Notes under the pieces: generated by a model
Databases searched by the model: none
Seen by the model: only the letters and a program-made list of their open reading frames with translations
What the model was told of the DNA's origin: nothing
Position numbers and translations under genes: made by a program
Shown: positions 1-8,300 of the stretch, piece after piece
How positions within the stretch are numbered: the stretch's first letter is position 1
How the letters are laid out: every line of letters begins with the position of its first letter
Source of the DNA: JAVJSU01 sp040219275
GTDB taxonomy: Bacteria > Chloroflexota > Anaerolineae > Aggregatilineales > Phototrophicaceae
Direction: 5' to 3'
NCBI GenBank assembly: GCA_040219275.1
Contig: JAVJSU010000039.1
Location: 1-64,000 of the forward strand
Length of the DNA: 64,000 nt

Positions 1-469
1 GAATACGTTGCTCTAGTTGTCGTGCGGATGTCTCGTCACGCTTGCCGATGTAGAAGGCAATAATTTGACGTGTCCGACGACATAAAGCAACCCAAACCCA
101 GCGTTTTTGGTCTTTTCCGAGTACGAATGACCATAATTCATCAATTTCCAGCACATCGCCGACTTCATACAACAGCAAGGTATCTGCTACAACGGGTAAA
201 CGCTTGAAATAGTCCCGACTCCACGTGGCAACGGTTTGGCGGCAGACGTCGAAAATCCGCTCAATACCACGCAGACTGACCCGTTCCTGGGCGGCTTTCA
301 ACACCTGTTCCCGTCTTGCTTGGGACTGACCCTCTTTGGGCTTGAGCACACGGTACACCCCACACGCCTTGCAATGATATTGTGGGTTGCCACATTTGTT
401 CGTTCCGTTTTTAATGATGTTATCACTACCGCATGAACGACAAGTATACGTAATGGTTTCTTGTATCAT
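1..469 (-). CDS. IS1-family transposase, single-frame InsA/InsB type, partial
   Basis: Reading down from an ATG at 469, 156 codons remain open to the edge. The N-terminus has a zinc finger of the InsA kind (CRSC near residues 10-13, then C at about 26 and CKAC at about 33-36), followed by a helix-turn-helix (residues 55-85, RGIERIFDVCRQTVATW). Next come the beginning of the InsB DDE domain, with EIDELWSF (about residues 113-120) carrying the first catalytic Asp, and the typical stretch WVWVALCRRTRQIIAFYIGK. Zinc finger and DDE part are in one frame, unlike E. coli IS1, which needs a frameshift; this is usual for IS1 relatives outside enterobacteria. The C-terminal DDE residues lie beyond the window. 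Confidence 0.85.
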   Translation of the reverse strand, partial: MIQETITYTCRSCGSDNIIKNGTNKCGNPQYHCKACGVYRVLKPKEGQSQARREQVLKAAQERVSLRGIERIFDVCRQTVATWSRDYFKRLPVVADTLLLYEVGDVLEIDELWSFVLGKDQKRWVWVALCRRTRQIIAFYIGKRDETSARQLEQRI

Positions 470-504
470 GCGGTAAGTGTATCAAATCACTCTCACCACT
501 TACC
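1..504 (-). mobile_element. IS1-family insertion sequence, truncated by the window edge
   Basis: The element contains the minus-strand transposase gene described separately. Its visible end is probably near 504: an exact 8-bp inverted repeat, GGTAAGTG (472-479) and CACTTACC (497-504), lies between the transposase start and unrelated sequence, which fits a subterminal or terminal repeat. The other end is outside the window, so target duplication cannot be checked. The element abuts a diverged repeat that starts near 521. Confidence 0.6.
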
Positions 505-520
505 TTTTAACCACTACCCA

Positions 521-700
521 ATACTCAGAATGAGAAACTGCTAACCCTTCACCGTTTCCTTGCCTTACTCAATGCAACTCTAATTTTACCTGCATTAATG
601 TCTTGCGAAACAAACTTACCGCGCGATAGCCCTACCAACATTCGACCTACAAATCTACCAAATCGATCTGGTTCGGCGAAAGAGGAAGATCGACATTCGT
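521..700. repeat. Diverged direct repeat, copy 1
   Basis: This gene-free stretch begins ACTCAGAATGAGAAA and includes CCGCGCGATAGCCCTACC. The same blocks recur in the same order and orientation at about 1373-1555, with many substitutions and small gaps (roughly two thirds identity by eye). The two copies bracket the DUF4188 gene. No coding potential is convincing in it. Confidence 0.55.
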
Positions 701-1219
701 TTAGTAGATGGCGACATCTGCCGGAACAGGCGACTCCTCTCCGGTCAACCGTCCACGAGCAGTCTGTTTGCGACCAGTCACCGGCTGATGTACTGATGCC
801 TTCGCCAGTCCGAACCTAGTCATATTGCCATATACACTCTCATAGTTGTTTGCTTTAACCAGATAAGTCTCGTGCCAGATGCCAAAACTGCCATCGTTGG
901 CGATTTCTCGATTGAATCGACGCCACGTTTCAAGATGGGGATCGTCCTGATTGCGAGCAAATCGTTCCAGATGCTCATAGGATCGCCAGTAGGTAATGTT
1001 GACAGATTCGCGGAAAAAATTACGGGTGAACGCTTCTCCACCTAAATAACCGTAATCCGAATTGGCTTCTAGTACGCGATACATAGCGTTATTAGCCTCT
1101 CCAATCCAGGCGAGTTTGAGCATTTTGCGCCACGAGTTGATGCGTGCGCCGATCAGAAAGACGACGAAGTCCCCTTCGATGTGAGCAGTATAACGCCCAT
1201 TAAAAACTGAATTAGTCAT
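701..1219 (-). CDS. DUF4188 domain-containing protein
   Basis: 172 residues. The N-terminal sequence NGRYTAHIEGDFVVFLIGAR and the later ITYWRSYEHLERFAR match what I know of the DUF4188 family, predicted dimeric alpha/beta-barrel proteins related to small haem-type monooxygenases; the function is not established. No signal peptide or membrane segment is visible. The last 25 residues are basic and proline-rich and unlikely to belong to the domain. The gene stands alone between two copies of a diverged repeat and beside an IS1 element, so it may have been moved or rearranged. An ATG at 1219 fits the start of the domain closely. Confidence 0.7.
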   Translation of the reverse strand: MTNSVFNGRYTAHIEGDFVVFLIGARINSWRKMLKLAWIGEANNAMYRVLEANSDYGYLGGEAFTRNFFRESVNITYWRSYEHLERFARNQDDPHLETWRRFNREIANDGSFGIWHETYLVKANNYESVYGNMTRFGLAKASVHQPVTGRKQTARGRLTGEESPVPADVAIY

Positions 1220-1549
1220 ATCAGTCGATCCTGAATATATCCTGTGTTAACTGTTATACGCAGGAGATTACAAGAGGTTGCATCTACTAACGTCCCTCAC
1301 CACCCTCAATGAAAATCTGTTCTAGATCTACACAGATTTCCCTCTCAACCTTAGACTGTTGCTCACCGCACAACACTCAGAATGAGAAATCGCTAGCCCT
1401 CCACCGCTTCAACCTTGCGATACTAAATCCAAAGTCAATCTTGTTGTCGTTACATGCGCTCGAGACCAATCGACCGCGTGATAGCCCTACCCCATCTCAT
1501 AACCCCAAAACCGCATCAAATTCATCTGAATTGGAGAAAGACGATCATC
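1220..1549. other. Gene-free stretch upstream of the partition genes
   Basis: No convincing gene. It contains the presumed promoter region of the DUF4188 gene (next to 1219) and most of the second copy of the diverged repeat. Open frames here are short and overlap the repeat without family resemblance. Confidence 0.5.
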
Positions 1550-1555
1550 ATGATA
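1373..1555. repeat. Diverged direct repeat, copy 2
   Basis: Second copy of the sequence at 521-700, beginning CACTCAGAATGAGAAA and containing CCGCGTGATAGCCCTACC. It ends close to the start of a small open frame at 1550. Same orientation as copy 1, 852 bp apart. Confidence 0.55.
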
Positions 1556-1771
1556 CTTTTTGATCGCATTCAATCAGATAGATTGAACTCCCAAAGTATC
1601 TTAAGACCTCTTGTACTGCAATTAACACAAGTAAGAGGCAGATACTCATTCATTGGTACATCACCAACTCAACAAATAGTTATGCCGTTTGACTTAGGCG
1701 ACGTAGCGCGTGCCTTCGCTGGCTCGTTCGCGTCGCGTTTTGCACATCTGGAAGATCTGTCGGATGACTGA
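1550..1771 (+). CDS. Small hypothetical ORF upstream of parM-like gene
   Basis: A 73-residue frame with an ATG at 1550 preceded by GGAGAAAG at good spacing (1533-1540). Its stop (TGA, 1769-1771) overlaps an in-frame alternative ATG (1764) for the next gene, which would allow translational coupling. The product ends acidic (HLEDLSDD). I recognise no family. A short inverted repeat CCTCTT/AAGAGG (1608-1613 and 1633-1638) lies inside it. It may equally be non-coding leader or centromere DNA of the partition locus. Confidence 0.3.
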   Translation: MILFDRIQSDRLNSQSILRPLVLQLTQVRGRYSFIGTSPTQQIVMPFDLGDVARAFAGSFASRFAHLEDLSDD

Positions 1772-1805
1772 GACTTCCGCCTTAGATATGGAGATTGAAT
1801 GCACA

Positions 1806-2873
1806 ATGGCAAAGCAAAAAACGAACAAAAGCAAAGCACAAAACATGGGTGCGCCCGCAGGTATCCTGACCGTCGGGCTGGACATTGGTTATGGCGTGGT
1901 GAAAGTCGTCACTGATGAACACTCACTCGGATTCCCGTCGGTGATGGGACATGCCCGTGAGATCAAGTTCCAGCAGGAGACCATCCAGCAGAAGTATCCG
2001 GGCGACCAGATCACGGATGATGAAGGCGAATGGTTCGTGGGCGATCTGGCATTGGCACAGCTTCCACCCGGAGAACTACTACGCTTGCGGGGACGGACAG
2101 CGAATGAAAAGACGATGGGGAATACCTTTCGCCTCCGGCTGGCGAAGGTGGCGATCGGAAAACTGGCTCAGGGGGTGTGGGGGCGGGATGTGATCCACCT
2201 GCGCTTGAGCACCGGATTACCCGTCGACCACATGCGGGACGCGACTGAACTTAAAGAGGCTCTGCTCGGTCAGCATCTTATCACCACCGATTCGTGCGAG
2301 ATCATCGCCAATGTCACTGAAGTACGGGTGATGCCCCAGCCTTACGGGAGTATCTACTCGCAGATGCTCACGTCAGATGGCGATATCAATGTGCATCACA
2401 CCTACATGCGAACCGGGGTATGTGATGTTGGAACATACACAGTCGATATTGCGCTGGACGATGATGGCGAGTTTGTGGATGCCGAAAGCGGCAGTGTCGA
2501 GGGTGGTGTCTACACAGCGCAGGAACGAATCTCCGCCATGTTGGAACGCGACTATCGCGAGAAGATGCCCTACAAGATCATCGAGCAAGTTCTGCGAACG
2601 GGGATTTTCACCGCCAGTGGCAAGCCAGTCGATTACAGCCGCGAGGTTGAGGAGGCGCTGTCACCGTTACGTAGCGCGACACTGAATCTGCTCAGCGAGA
2701 AGTGGCAACGCGGCACAACCGTCGATGTCATTTACCTGAGTGGCGGCGGTGCCGAGCTGGTGCATGACGAAGTGGCTGATGCTTACCCTCAGACCAAACT
2801 TGTGTCGGACGCGCAGATGGCGAACGCCAGAGGTTATCTCTACTACGCCAACTTTGCCGCCCGAGAAGACTAG
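1806..2873 (+). CDS. ParM/StbA-type actin-like plasmid segregation protein
   Basis: About 355 residues. It shows the actin/Hsp70 fold signatures in order: phosphate-1 loop VGLDIGYGVVKVV (about residues 23-35), phosphate-2 region CDVGTYTVDI (about 206-215) and an adenosine motif YLSGGGAEL (about 309-317). Actin-like ParM proteins polymerise with ATP and push plasmid copies apart, bound to DNA through a ParR adaptor; the next gene is a plausible ParR. I prefer the ATG at 1806 because it lies shortly before the conserved domain; an ATG at 1764 (14 extra residues) overlaps the previous small frame and is the main alternative. Its presence points to an extrachromosomal ancestry, or an extrachromosomal stage, for this region. 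Confidence 0.8.
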   Translation: MAKQKTNKSKAQNMGAPAGILTVGLDIGYGVVKVVTDEHSLGFPSVMGHAREIKFQQETIQQKYPGDQITDDEGEWFVGDLALAQLPPGELLRLRGRTANEKTMGNTFRLRLAKVAIGKLAQGVWGRDVIHLRLSTGLPVDHMRDATELKEALLGQHLITTDSCEIIANVTEVRVMPQPYGSIYSQMLTSDGDINVHHTYMRTGVCDVGTYTVDIALDDDGEFVDAESGSVEGGVYTAQERISAMLERDYREKMPYKIIEQVLRTGIFTASGKPVDYSREVEEALSPLRSATLNLLSEKWQRGTTVDVIYLSGGGAELVHDEVADAYPQTKLVSDAQMANARGYLYYANFAARED

Positions 2874-2945
2874 CCCAGAGAGACAGGGGTTTTACGGGTT
2901 TGCCGGAGCAGTTTCTCCAGTAAAACCCCCATGAGGAGGACAGTG

Positions 2946-3383
2946 ATGCCAAGACGAAAACCAAAACGCCGCCAGCACAAACTCATCGCATTCAAAGCGT
3001 ACTTCGACGATGATGCCGACATTCTGGACTGGTGGGAGAGTATCGAAGATGGTGATCGAAGCGAAGAACTCCGGGATGTCATACGCGGTCATCTCAAACT
3101 GCCATCCAAACTGCGTCGGACGCGGATGACTGCAAACCCGATCATCGACCTACCCGAACTGGTGGAAGTGCACCGCGACACGTTGTGGATCAAAGATGCA
3201 CTGAACGACATGCCTGCCTATCTGGAACGGGTCATCGAGCATGTGCTCACGCACGCGCAATCGGTGACTGTCGGACAGCATCCACCCAGAGCATCCCCAC
3301 CGGTGGTCGTCGATAACGATCCAGCCCTGACGGATGCGGAGAGCGAGCGTCGGACACGGCGCATGAAGCGTGCCACATGGTAA
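2946..3383 (+). CDS. ParR-like partition adaptor (ribbon-helix-helix type)
   Basis: 145 residues from the ATG at 2946, which is preceded by a strong GAGGAGG (2934-2940). A very basic start (PRRKPKRRQHK) is followed by a beta strand and two helices (LIAFKAYFDDDADILDWWES, then RSEELRDVIRGHL), the pattern of ribbon-helix-helix proteins such as StbB/ParR. The middle is helical and the tail low in complexity. Its position directly after the actin-like gene, with a 72-bp gap, is the order of type II partition operons. ParR would bind the centromere repeats and cap the ParM filament. The assignment rests on context plus the N-terminal pattern. Confidence 0.6.
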   Translation: MPRRKPKRRQHKLIAFKAYFDDDADILDWWESIEDGDRSEELRDVIRGHLKLPSKLRRTRMTANPIIDLPELVEVHRDTLWIKDALNDMPAYLERVIEHVLTHAQSVTVGQHPPRASPPVVVDNDPALTDAESERRTRRMKRATW

Positions 3384-3421
3384 CTCAAGTTGTGCCGAGT
3401 GGACTTGTCGCCTTGCCTTAC

Positions 3422-3628
3422 GGGCTGAGGGGAGAACGCATGGATTGGAAGTCTTGTTATCCCCTCCTCAGCCCTAAGCGAGCTAAATCGCTCGCTCCTT
3501 ATACGCCGGAGGGCTTGGTACAGCGCGACCTTCGCGCTGCACGGATACGGCGGTGGCGAGCCGCCGCCGTATCCCTCGACGTGGAGATCCACGCCGAGGT
3601 GACGCACCCGGATACGTTTTTCCGGTGC
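3422..3628. other. Array of six consecutive hairpins (candidate origin, oriT or structured RNA)
   Basis: Six inverted repeats follow each other with almost no spacing: GGGCTGAGG (3422-3430) with CCTCAGCCC (3466-3474); AGCGAGC with GCTCGCT (3477-3496); CAGCGCGA with TCGCGCTG (3521-3539, 3-nt loop); GGATACGGCGG with CCGCCGTATCC (3543-3574); CCTCG plus CGTGGA with TCCACG plus CGAGG (3574-3599, one mismatch); and GCACC/CGGA with TCCGGTGC (3604-3628, one bulge). The stretch is GC-richer than its surroundings. It lies between the partition genes and the HU/relaxase operon, where a transfer or replication origin would be expected, but I recognise no known nic site or RNA family. Confidence 0.75.
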
Positions 3629-3686
3629 GGGCTGGTGTTAACAGTCGAATAGGAAATTTTAGAAAAAAGAAGCAGGAGAACAGTTG

Positions 3687-3962
3687 GTGAAACATAGTGA
3701 AGTGATTGCAGAAGTGGCGAGACGACTTCCACACCGAACACAACGGGACGTGGTGGAAGTCGTCGAACTACTCACAGAGATCTGGTCAGAAACACTGATG
3801 GATGGCGACGCGGTCACTATGCCATCCATCGGCAGACTGACCGTTGAAGTTCAGGTTATGGAGGCAGGTGGGGTGCTCAAACAGCATGGCACACTCCGCC
3901 GGGTGTATGGACGGTTTCGTCCGACAGAGAATTTAAAGGAGCAATTGAATGGCAAAACGTAG
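3687..3962 (+). CDS. HU/IHF-like DNA-binding protein
   Basis: About 91 residues. The N-terminal helices (SEVIAEVARRLP, VVEVVELLTEIWSETL) and the segment DAVTMPSIGRLTVEVQ correspond to the HU fold, with MPSIGRL in the place of the usual PGFGTF; the DNA-binding arm is short and basic (LRRVYGRFRPTENLK). HU-like proteins bend DNA and assist origin and relaxosome complexes. A GTG at 3687, 9 nt after GGAG, is the likely start; a TTG at 3684 is the alternative. The gene overlaps the next by 14 bp and opens the three-gene group that ends with the relaxase, so a role in relaxosome architecture is likely. Confidence 0.65.
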   Translation: MKHSEVIAEVARRLPHRTQRDVVEVVELLTEIWSETLMDGDAVTMPSIGRLTVEVQVMEAGGVLKQHGTLRRVYGRFRPTENLKEQLNGKT

Positions 3963-4257
3963 ACAGCGAGACAGCTACACGGAACGACTATCCGTTGGCT
4001 TCACACCGGAGCAGATGCGTCGATTGGAAGAGATTCTACGTGTTCGTGCGCGTCAGGGTGAGATGCAACATAAGACCGACCTCATAAGGGATGCGCTGAA
4101 TCTATATCTATCCCATCAGGATGACATTCCCGGAACACGGGCAGCCATTACGCGCAAGCTGGAAGGGCGTTTGGATGCTGTCGAAGAACAGCTTCAGCGG
4201 CAGAACAATCTGCTGGAAAAGATGGTGACATTCTTCCGCAAGCGACGGGAGGCGTAA
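3949..4257 (+). CDS. Ribbon-helix-helix relaxosome accessory protein (MobC-like)
   Basis: 102 residues. Residues 10-55 follow a ribbon-helix-helix pattern (RLSVGFTPEQMRRLEEIL, then KTDLIRDALNLYL); residues 60-100 form a helix with coiled-coil character and a basic end (FFRKRREA). Such small proteins bind oriT and help the relaxase melt the nic region. It overlaps the HU-like gene and ends 3 bp before the relaxase start, indicating co-translation. The function is inferred from fold and context; it could also be an autorepressor of the operon. Confidence 0.6.
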   Translation: MAKRRQRDSYTERLSVGFTPEQMRRLEEILRVRARQGEMQHKTDLIRDALNLYLSHQDDIPGTRAAITRKLEGRLDAVEEQLQRQNNLLEKMVTFFRKRREA

Positions 4258-4260
4258 GAC

Positions 4261-5169
4261 ATGGATCGCAAACAGATGTGTGTGAGCAATGTGCGCTACA
4301 AAAAGCCCACTCAGAATGAGGCGAAGCGCATGAAAAACCTGCTGGGCTATCTGACATACCGTGACAGCCGCGACGATTATGTGCCGCAGGTCAGTGGCGT
4401 GGAACGCTGGGTCGATCATGGCATGGGCAAATCGGTGACACAAATTGCCGACACCTGTGAAGGATACCAGAGCGATCATGTTCTGCTGTTCAGCCTTATC
4501 GTGAATCCGAACCCGGATTTAATTCGCATGGTTCCGCATGAACAACGGGAACAATTTGTTCGTTTGCTGACCGAGCGCACCGTTGAAGGTTTCTTCGATG
4601 CACGCGGGATTGATACGGGTGTGGAGTATTCATACGTCACCCATCACAGAAATACCGATGGTGAGCAATCACCCAATCAGCATGATCCACATACCCATGT
4701 TGTCCTGCCCGGAACCTACTACGATGCCGATGAAGGCAGACGCAAACCGCTGTATTTCTCGCGTAATCGGGAGGTCAATCACATCGACCTGTTACACGAC
4801 ATCACGCAGGAGCAGATGGCAGACCTCATGGACAAATATGCAGGACGCGACTGGGAACAACGCTACGACGAACTCACCGCTATCCGCGAACAGCAGGAAC
4901 AAATCGCCACTATAGAGGAAGCGCATGGCTTGTGGGGTGGTGATGCTGTCTGGGCAGGTATCCGTCGCACCGATGAGCATACCAGTGCGGCAGGCTTCTA
5001 TGGGTATTTTGAGGATCGAGAGGGACGATTGAAACTGCAATTCCGTCCACTCATGCCCGATCTGGAACACGGTGAAGCGGAGAAAGCCGCTGAATATATG
5101 AAGGAACAACTGCAAGCAGACGCAAAAACCATCCAGCGCGATGAACTGAGTCCGACGATTGACTTTTGA
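4261..5169 (+). CDS. HUH-type relaxase / mobilization protein
   Basis: 302 residues. The key signature is DPHTHVVLPG (about residues 141-150), an HxH metal-binding motif after a strand, with further histidines just upstream (THHRN, NQHD); this is the relaxase motif III arrangement. The N-terminal LLGYLTYRD contains tyrosines that could serve for nicking. A relaxase cuts one strand at oriT and stays covalently bound for conjugative transfer. The protein is short, with no helicase or primase extension, so it would serve a mobilizable element that borrows another conjugation machine; no type IV secretion genes are visible in the window. It ends the HU-RHH-relaxase operon. Confidence 0.7.
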   Translation: MDRKQMCVSNVRYKKPTQNEAKRMKNLLGYLTYRDSRDDYVPQVSGVERWVDHGMGKSVTQIADTCEGYQSDHVLLFSLIVNPNPDLIRMVPHEQREQFVRLLTERTVEGFFDARGIDTGVEYSYVTHHRNTDGEQSPNQHDPHTHVVLPGTYYDADEGRRKPLYFSRNREVNHIDLLHDITQEQMADLMDKYAGRDWEQRYDELTAIREQQEQIATIEEAHGLWGGDAVWAGIRRTDEHTSAAGFYGYFEDREGRLKLQFRPLMPDLEHGEAEKAAEYMKEQLQADAKTIQRDELSPTIDF

Positions 5170-5258
5170 CCATAAACGCACACAGGAGCTGAAGGTGATT
5201 CCGCGACGAAACGATTCACCCTAAGCCCCTGTGTACATCATATGAAAGTGCTTAAAGT

Positions 5259-8213
5259 ATGACACAAAAAACGACAAGCAACAATACGAGTCACGAAATT
5301 CAAGCGGTCACTCAGAGCGACTTCCTGAGTGTTTTGTACCTACAATCTTCAGGGGAACACTGGCTGGAATTGCGCTGCATTCATCCCGAAACGGGTGAAG
5401 TCCGAATGCTCTGGACACAACTCAACAAGCCCAAACAGCTTGAAAATGTGCTGAAGCAAGCAGGTAAACTCAATGCTGAGGGCTTTGGCGTGTTGTTCGC
5501 GCCTTGCCTGCGGAAAGAGAAAAAAGGCAGTGTGGCATCCGCGATTATGCTCCCCGCCATCTGGATTGATATTGATTGTGATGATGATCCGCAGAAACGT
5601 GAAAAAGGCATGACGAAGTTGTGTGCCTTTGATCCTGCACCGTCAATCATCGTCGATAGTGGTGGCGGCTGGCACGCTTATTGGTTGCTGGACGAACCCT
5701 TCATGCTGGAAACTGATGAAGATAAGCAGAAAATCAGCCAGATCATGCAGGGTTTGTTCACAGCACTCGATGGCGATGAGGGCTATGTCAAATCGGTGGC
5801 ATCCATAATGAGGCTACCAGACAGCATCAACACGAAACCAGAGCGCAATAACGCATTAGTGAAGTTCATTGAATGGCATCCAGATCGCTGTTACTCATTG
5901 AGCAGTTTCGAGTGGCTAGAGGTCAAACCCAAGCCACAAAATGGTTATTTGCCTGTATTTTCGACCAATGGCAATGGAAATCATCCACTACCACCACGCA
6001 CCGAGCAGTACCTAGCTTCAGGTGCATACGATGGCAATCGCAATGCCGAACTGTTTGCCGCCGCCTGTCAGCTTCGCGATGCAGGTTACAGCCAGAGCGA
6101 TGCTGAACGAGAATTGGTAGCCCGTCATGTTGCTGATGGCAATGGTACAGAAAATCCATCCAGCCGTGAGAAAGAAGCACGATCAACGATTGCCAGTGCC
6201 TACAGCCAACCAGCCCGTGAACCTATTGCATCACCCAAACACCATGCGCGTCAGGTTGTCCAGCAACTTGTGGGACAATATCAGGTCGAGCAGAAACCCG
6301 AACGTCCCACTACTGCTCAGATTGTGGAAGCGGTTGAAGCCTGCATCCACCTCAATCCGATTGAATGGGCGGAAGAACGTCAGCACCTCAAAGCTGTCTG
6401 TGGGGATGGGCTGAAAATCAGCGATATTGACCGCCTCTATAAGGAAAAGAAAAAGGCAATCGAACGCCAGCACCAGCAGGAGTATGTTGATAGCGAGAGC
6501 TATCTTATGCTGGATGGCAAAATTATCTATCGTAAAGAGACCTATCGCGGCACGATGGAAAAGACCGTCGCCGATTGGGCAGCCACCGCGCTCTACCAGA
6601 CTTGCCAGATTGACGATGATGGCAAAGAAGCGCATGTGACGACGATTGAGCTTCAGCGTGGATCGTCGGTGAAGAAACTTGATATTCCCGGTGATGTTTT
6701 TGTTGATGATGTAGCACTGCGCCGTTTCATTGGCTCAAGTGCCGGGTCACAGTATGTGGTTCGGGCAGGCATGTCGAAGCATCTTGTACCAGCCATTGTT
6801 CAACTATCCGGTGAGTTTCCAACACATCGCCACTATAACTTCATGGGCTGGATGGAACTGGACGGCAGATGGGTCTATGTCTCGCCAACCGATTGCATCA
6901 CGTCAAAGGGCAAACTTCCAGAACCGCCTTCGGTTGAACTCGATCAGCGCCTTCGGGATTATGGTTTGAAGGGTATCGCATGGACAGAGAGCCTTCAGGC
7001 GTTTGATGCATTAGTAAAGGTTTTGCCACCTCAGCTCGCACCTTGCCTGATTTCGTTCGCCTTGTTACCCGTGATTCAGCGTTTCTTCCCAAAGATGGCG
7101 ACCAAACCCGCCATTCATCTGGTTGGCACTTCGGGCAGCGGTAAGTCAGAAATCGCATCACTGATGAGCAGTTTCTACGGACAGTTCAGCCGTGACACAC
7201 CACCTGCTCAGTGGGGCGATACCATCAATACCGTTGAAATGTTGGGTTATCCCTTGTCTGACGCACTCTACTGGGTCGATGATTACAAGGACATCTACGC
7301 TGATACCCGCACCTTCACGCGCTTTCTGCAATCCTATTCCAGAAATCTGGGGCGTGGACGGCTGACCCGTGAAGCGAAGGTTCGCCGTGAAAAACCCTGT
7401 CGTGGGCTGATTTTATCCACAGGTGAAACCAGTCTGGAAGGTGAAATGTCGGTGGCATCCCGCATGATGTCGCTGGAAATCCCACCGTGGAAACAGCGTG
7501 ATCCCGAAGGCAAGGCACTGATTCAAGCAGAAGCACTTAGGGAGAACTTGCCCGGTTTCACGGCTCATTTTGCTTCGTGGATTGCCCAACAACTAGATAA
7601 CGGTAGCCTGATAGAGGAAATTCCTAACCGTTTCTTCCAGAATTTTCGTGGTTACGACGCTCAGTTGACTGCCAAACTCGGTAAAAATGGGCATCATGAC
7701 CGTGCTGTGAAGAACTGGGCAGTATTGGTAACGGTTTATCAGCTTCTATCCAAGTTCGTGCAGGAGATGGATGAGGACTACATACTTCCCACTTGGCAGG
7801 ATGTCATCGTCGAGAATGTTCGTGCCTTACATGAAGAACGCGCCAGTGAGGTCTTTCTCGATCTGCTGGGTCAGTTGCTCGCAGGTGGGCAAGTGGTGAT
7901 TGACGACAACATGCAAACTCCGCATGAACACCCGTCCGGTGTGACGGTTGTTGGTTACAGGGATGATACCTATGTCTATTTGCTACCGGAAATTGCTTTT
8001 AAGGAGGTTAATAAGGTACAGGCGATTCACTTCAACACAACTGCCATCGGGATGCAGTTGAAAGAAGATGGGATTCTCATACCGGGACCGAACAACCTCA
8101 GCACACAGAAGCGGGTACGTGGTGGGCGTGTTCGATTTTGGCAACTGACTGCCGAATCCTTTGTTGAGACAGTTGAGCCACCTGAGACGGAGGTATATAA
8201 ACCGCAAAAATGA
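5259..8213 (+). CDS. Primase-polymerase fused to helicase/ATPase (element replication protein)
   Basis: 984 residues. The N-terminal third resembles the RepB-like/AEP primase-polymerase fold: catalytic acidic motif WIDIDCDDDP (about 102-111) and SGGGWHAYWLLDEP (about 134-147). A PriCT-like helical domain follows (about 250-325, RNAELFAAACQLRDAGYS to REKEARSTIASAYSQP). The C-terminal half carries a P-loop HLVGTSGSGKSEI (about 620-632) and a Walker B strand ALYWVDDYKD (about 668-677), like the DUF927/D5-type helicases of mobile elements. The enzyme would prime and unwind element DNA. The last codons include part of a 9-bp GAGACAGTT-type repeat that continues downstream, as often seen where a replication initiator sits next to its origin. 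The ATG at 5259 has no strong ribosome binding site. Confidence 0.8.
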   Translation: MTQKTTSNNTSHEIQAVTQSDFLSVLYLQSSGEHWLELRCIHPETGEVRMLWTQLNKPKQLENVLKQAGKLNAEGFGVLFAPCLRKEKKGSVASAIMLPAIWIDIDCDDDPQKREKGMTKLCAFDPAPSIIVDSGGGWHAYWLLDEPFMLETDEDKQKISQIMQGLFTALDGDEGYVKSVASIMRLPDSINTKPERNNALVKFIEWHPDRCYSLSSFEWLEVKPKPQNGYLPVFSTNGNGNHPLPPRTEQYLASGAYDGNRNAELFAAACQLRDAGYSQSDAERELVARHVADGNGTENPSSREKEARSTIASAYSQPAREPIASPKHHARQVVQQLVGQYQVEQKPERPTTAQIVEAVEACIHLNPIEWAEERQHLKAVCGDGLKISDIDRLYKEKKKAIERQHQQEYVDSESYLMLDGKIIYRKETYRGTMEKTVADWAATALYQTCQIDDDGKEAHVTTIELQRGSSVKKLDIPGDVFVDDVALRRFIGSSAGSQYVVRAGMSKHLVPAIVQLSGEFPTHRHYNFMGWMELDGRWVYVSPTDCITSKGKLPEPPSVELDQRLRDYGLKGIAWTESLQAFDALVKVLPPQLAPCLISFALLPVIQRFFPKMATKPAIHLVGTSGSGKSEIASLMSSFYGQFSRDTPPAQWGDTINTVEMLGYPLSDALYWVDDYKDIYADTRTFTRFLQSYSRNLGRGRLTREAKVRREKPCRGLILSTGETSLEGEMSVASRMMSLEIPPWKQRDPEGKALIQAEALRENLPGFTAHFASWIAQQLDNGSLIEEIPNRFFQNFRGYDAQLTAKLGKNGHHDRAVKNWAVLVTVYQLLSKFVQEMDEDYILPTWQDVIVENVRALHEERASEVFLDLLGQLLAGGQVVIDDNMQTPHEHPSGVTVVGYRDDTYVYLLPEIAFKEVNKVQAIHFNTTAIGMQLKEDGILIPGPNNLSTQKRVRGGRVRFWQLTAESFVETVEPPETEVYKPQK

Positions 8214-8236
8214 GGACGTGAGTGCCTGAAATTAGG

Positions 8237-8270
8237 GTGAGACAGTTGAGACACTTGAGACACTTGAGAC
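8237..8270 (+). repeat. 9-bp iteron-like tandem repeats, cluster 1
   Basis: Four consecutive 9-bp units of the form GAGACA(G/C)TT run through this stretch. The same phase of repeat already appears inside the 3' end of the preceding replication gene (about 8166-8190: GAGACAGTT GAGCCACCT GAGAC). Directly repeated short units beside a replication gene are the usual form of iterons bound by an initiator protein. The last unit runs into the terminator stem. Confidence 0.55.
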
Positions 8271-8300
8271 TCTTCTACTATAGAGGAGTCTTTTGTTTTT
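8266..8300 (+). terminator. Intrinsic terminator after the replication gene
   Basis: AGACTC-T-TCTA pairs with TAGA-G-GAGTCT across a CTA loop (8266-8290; one T-G pair), followed by TTTGTTTTTT. It closes the partition/mobilization/replication block. Confidence 0.8.

Noticed and set aside
3377..3652. 91-codon plus-strand frame across the hairpin array
   Set aside because: It has no family resemblance, and its sequence is explained by perfect stems; structure, not coding, seems to be under constraint.
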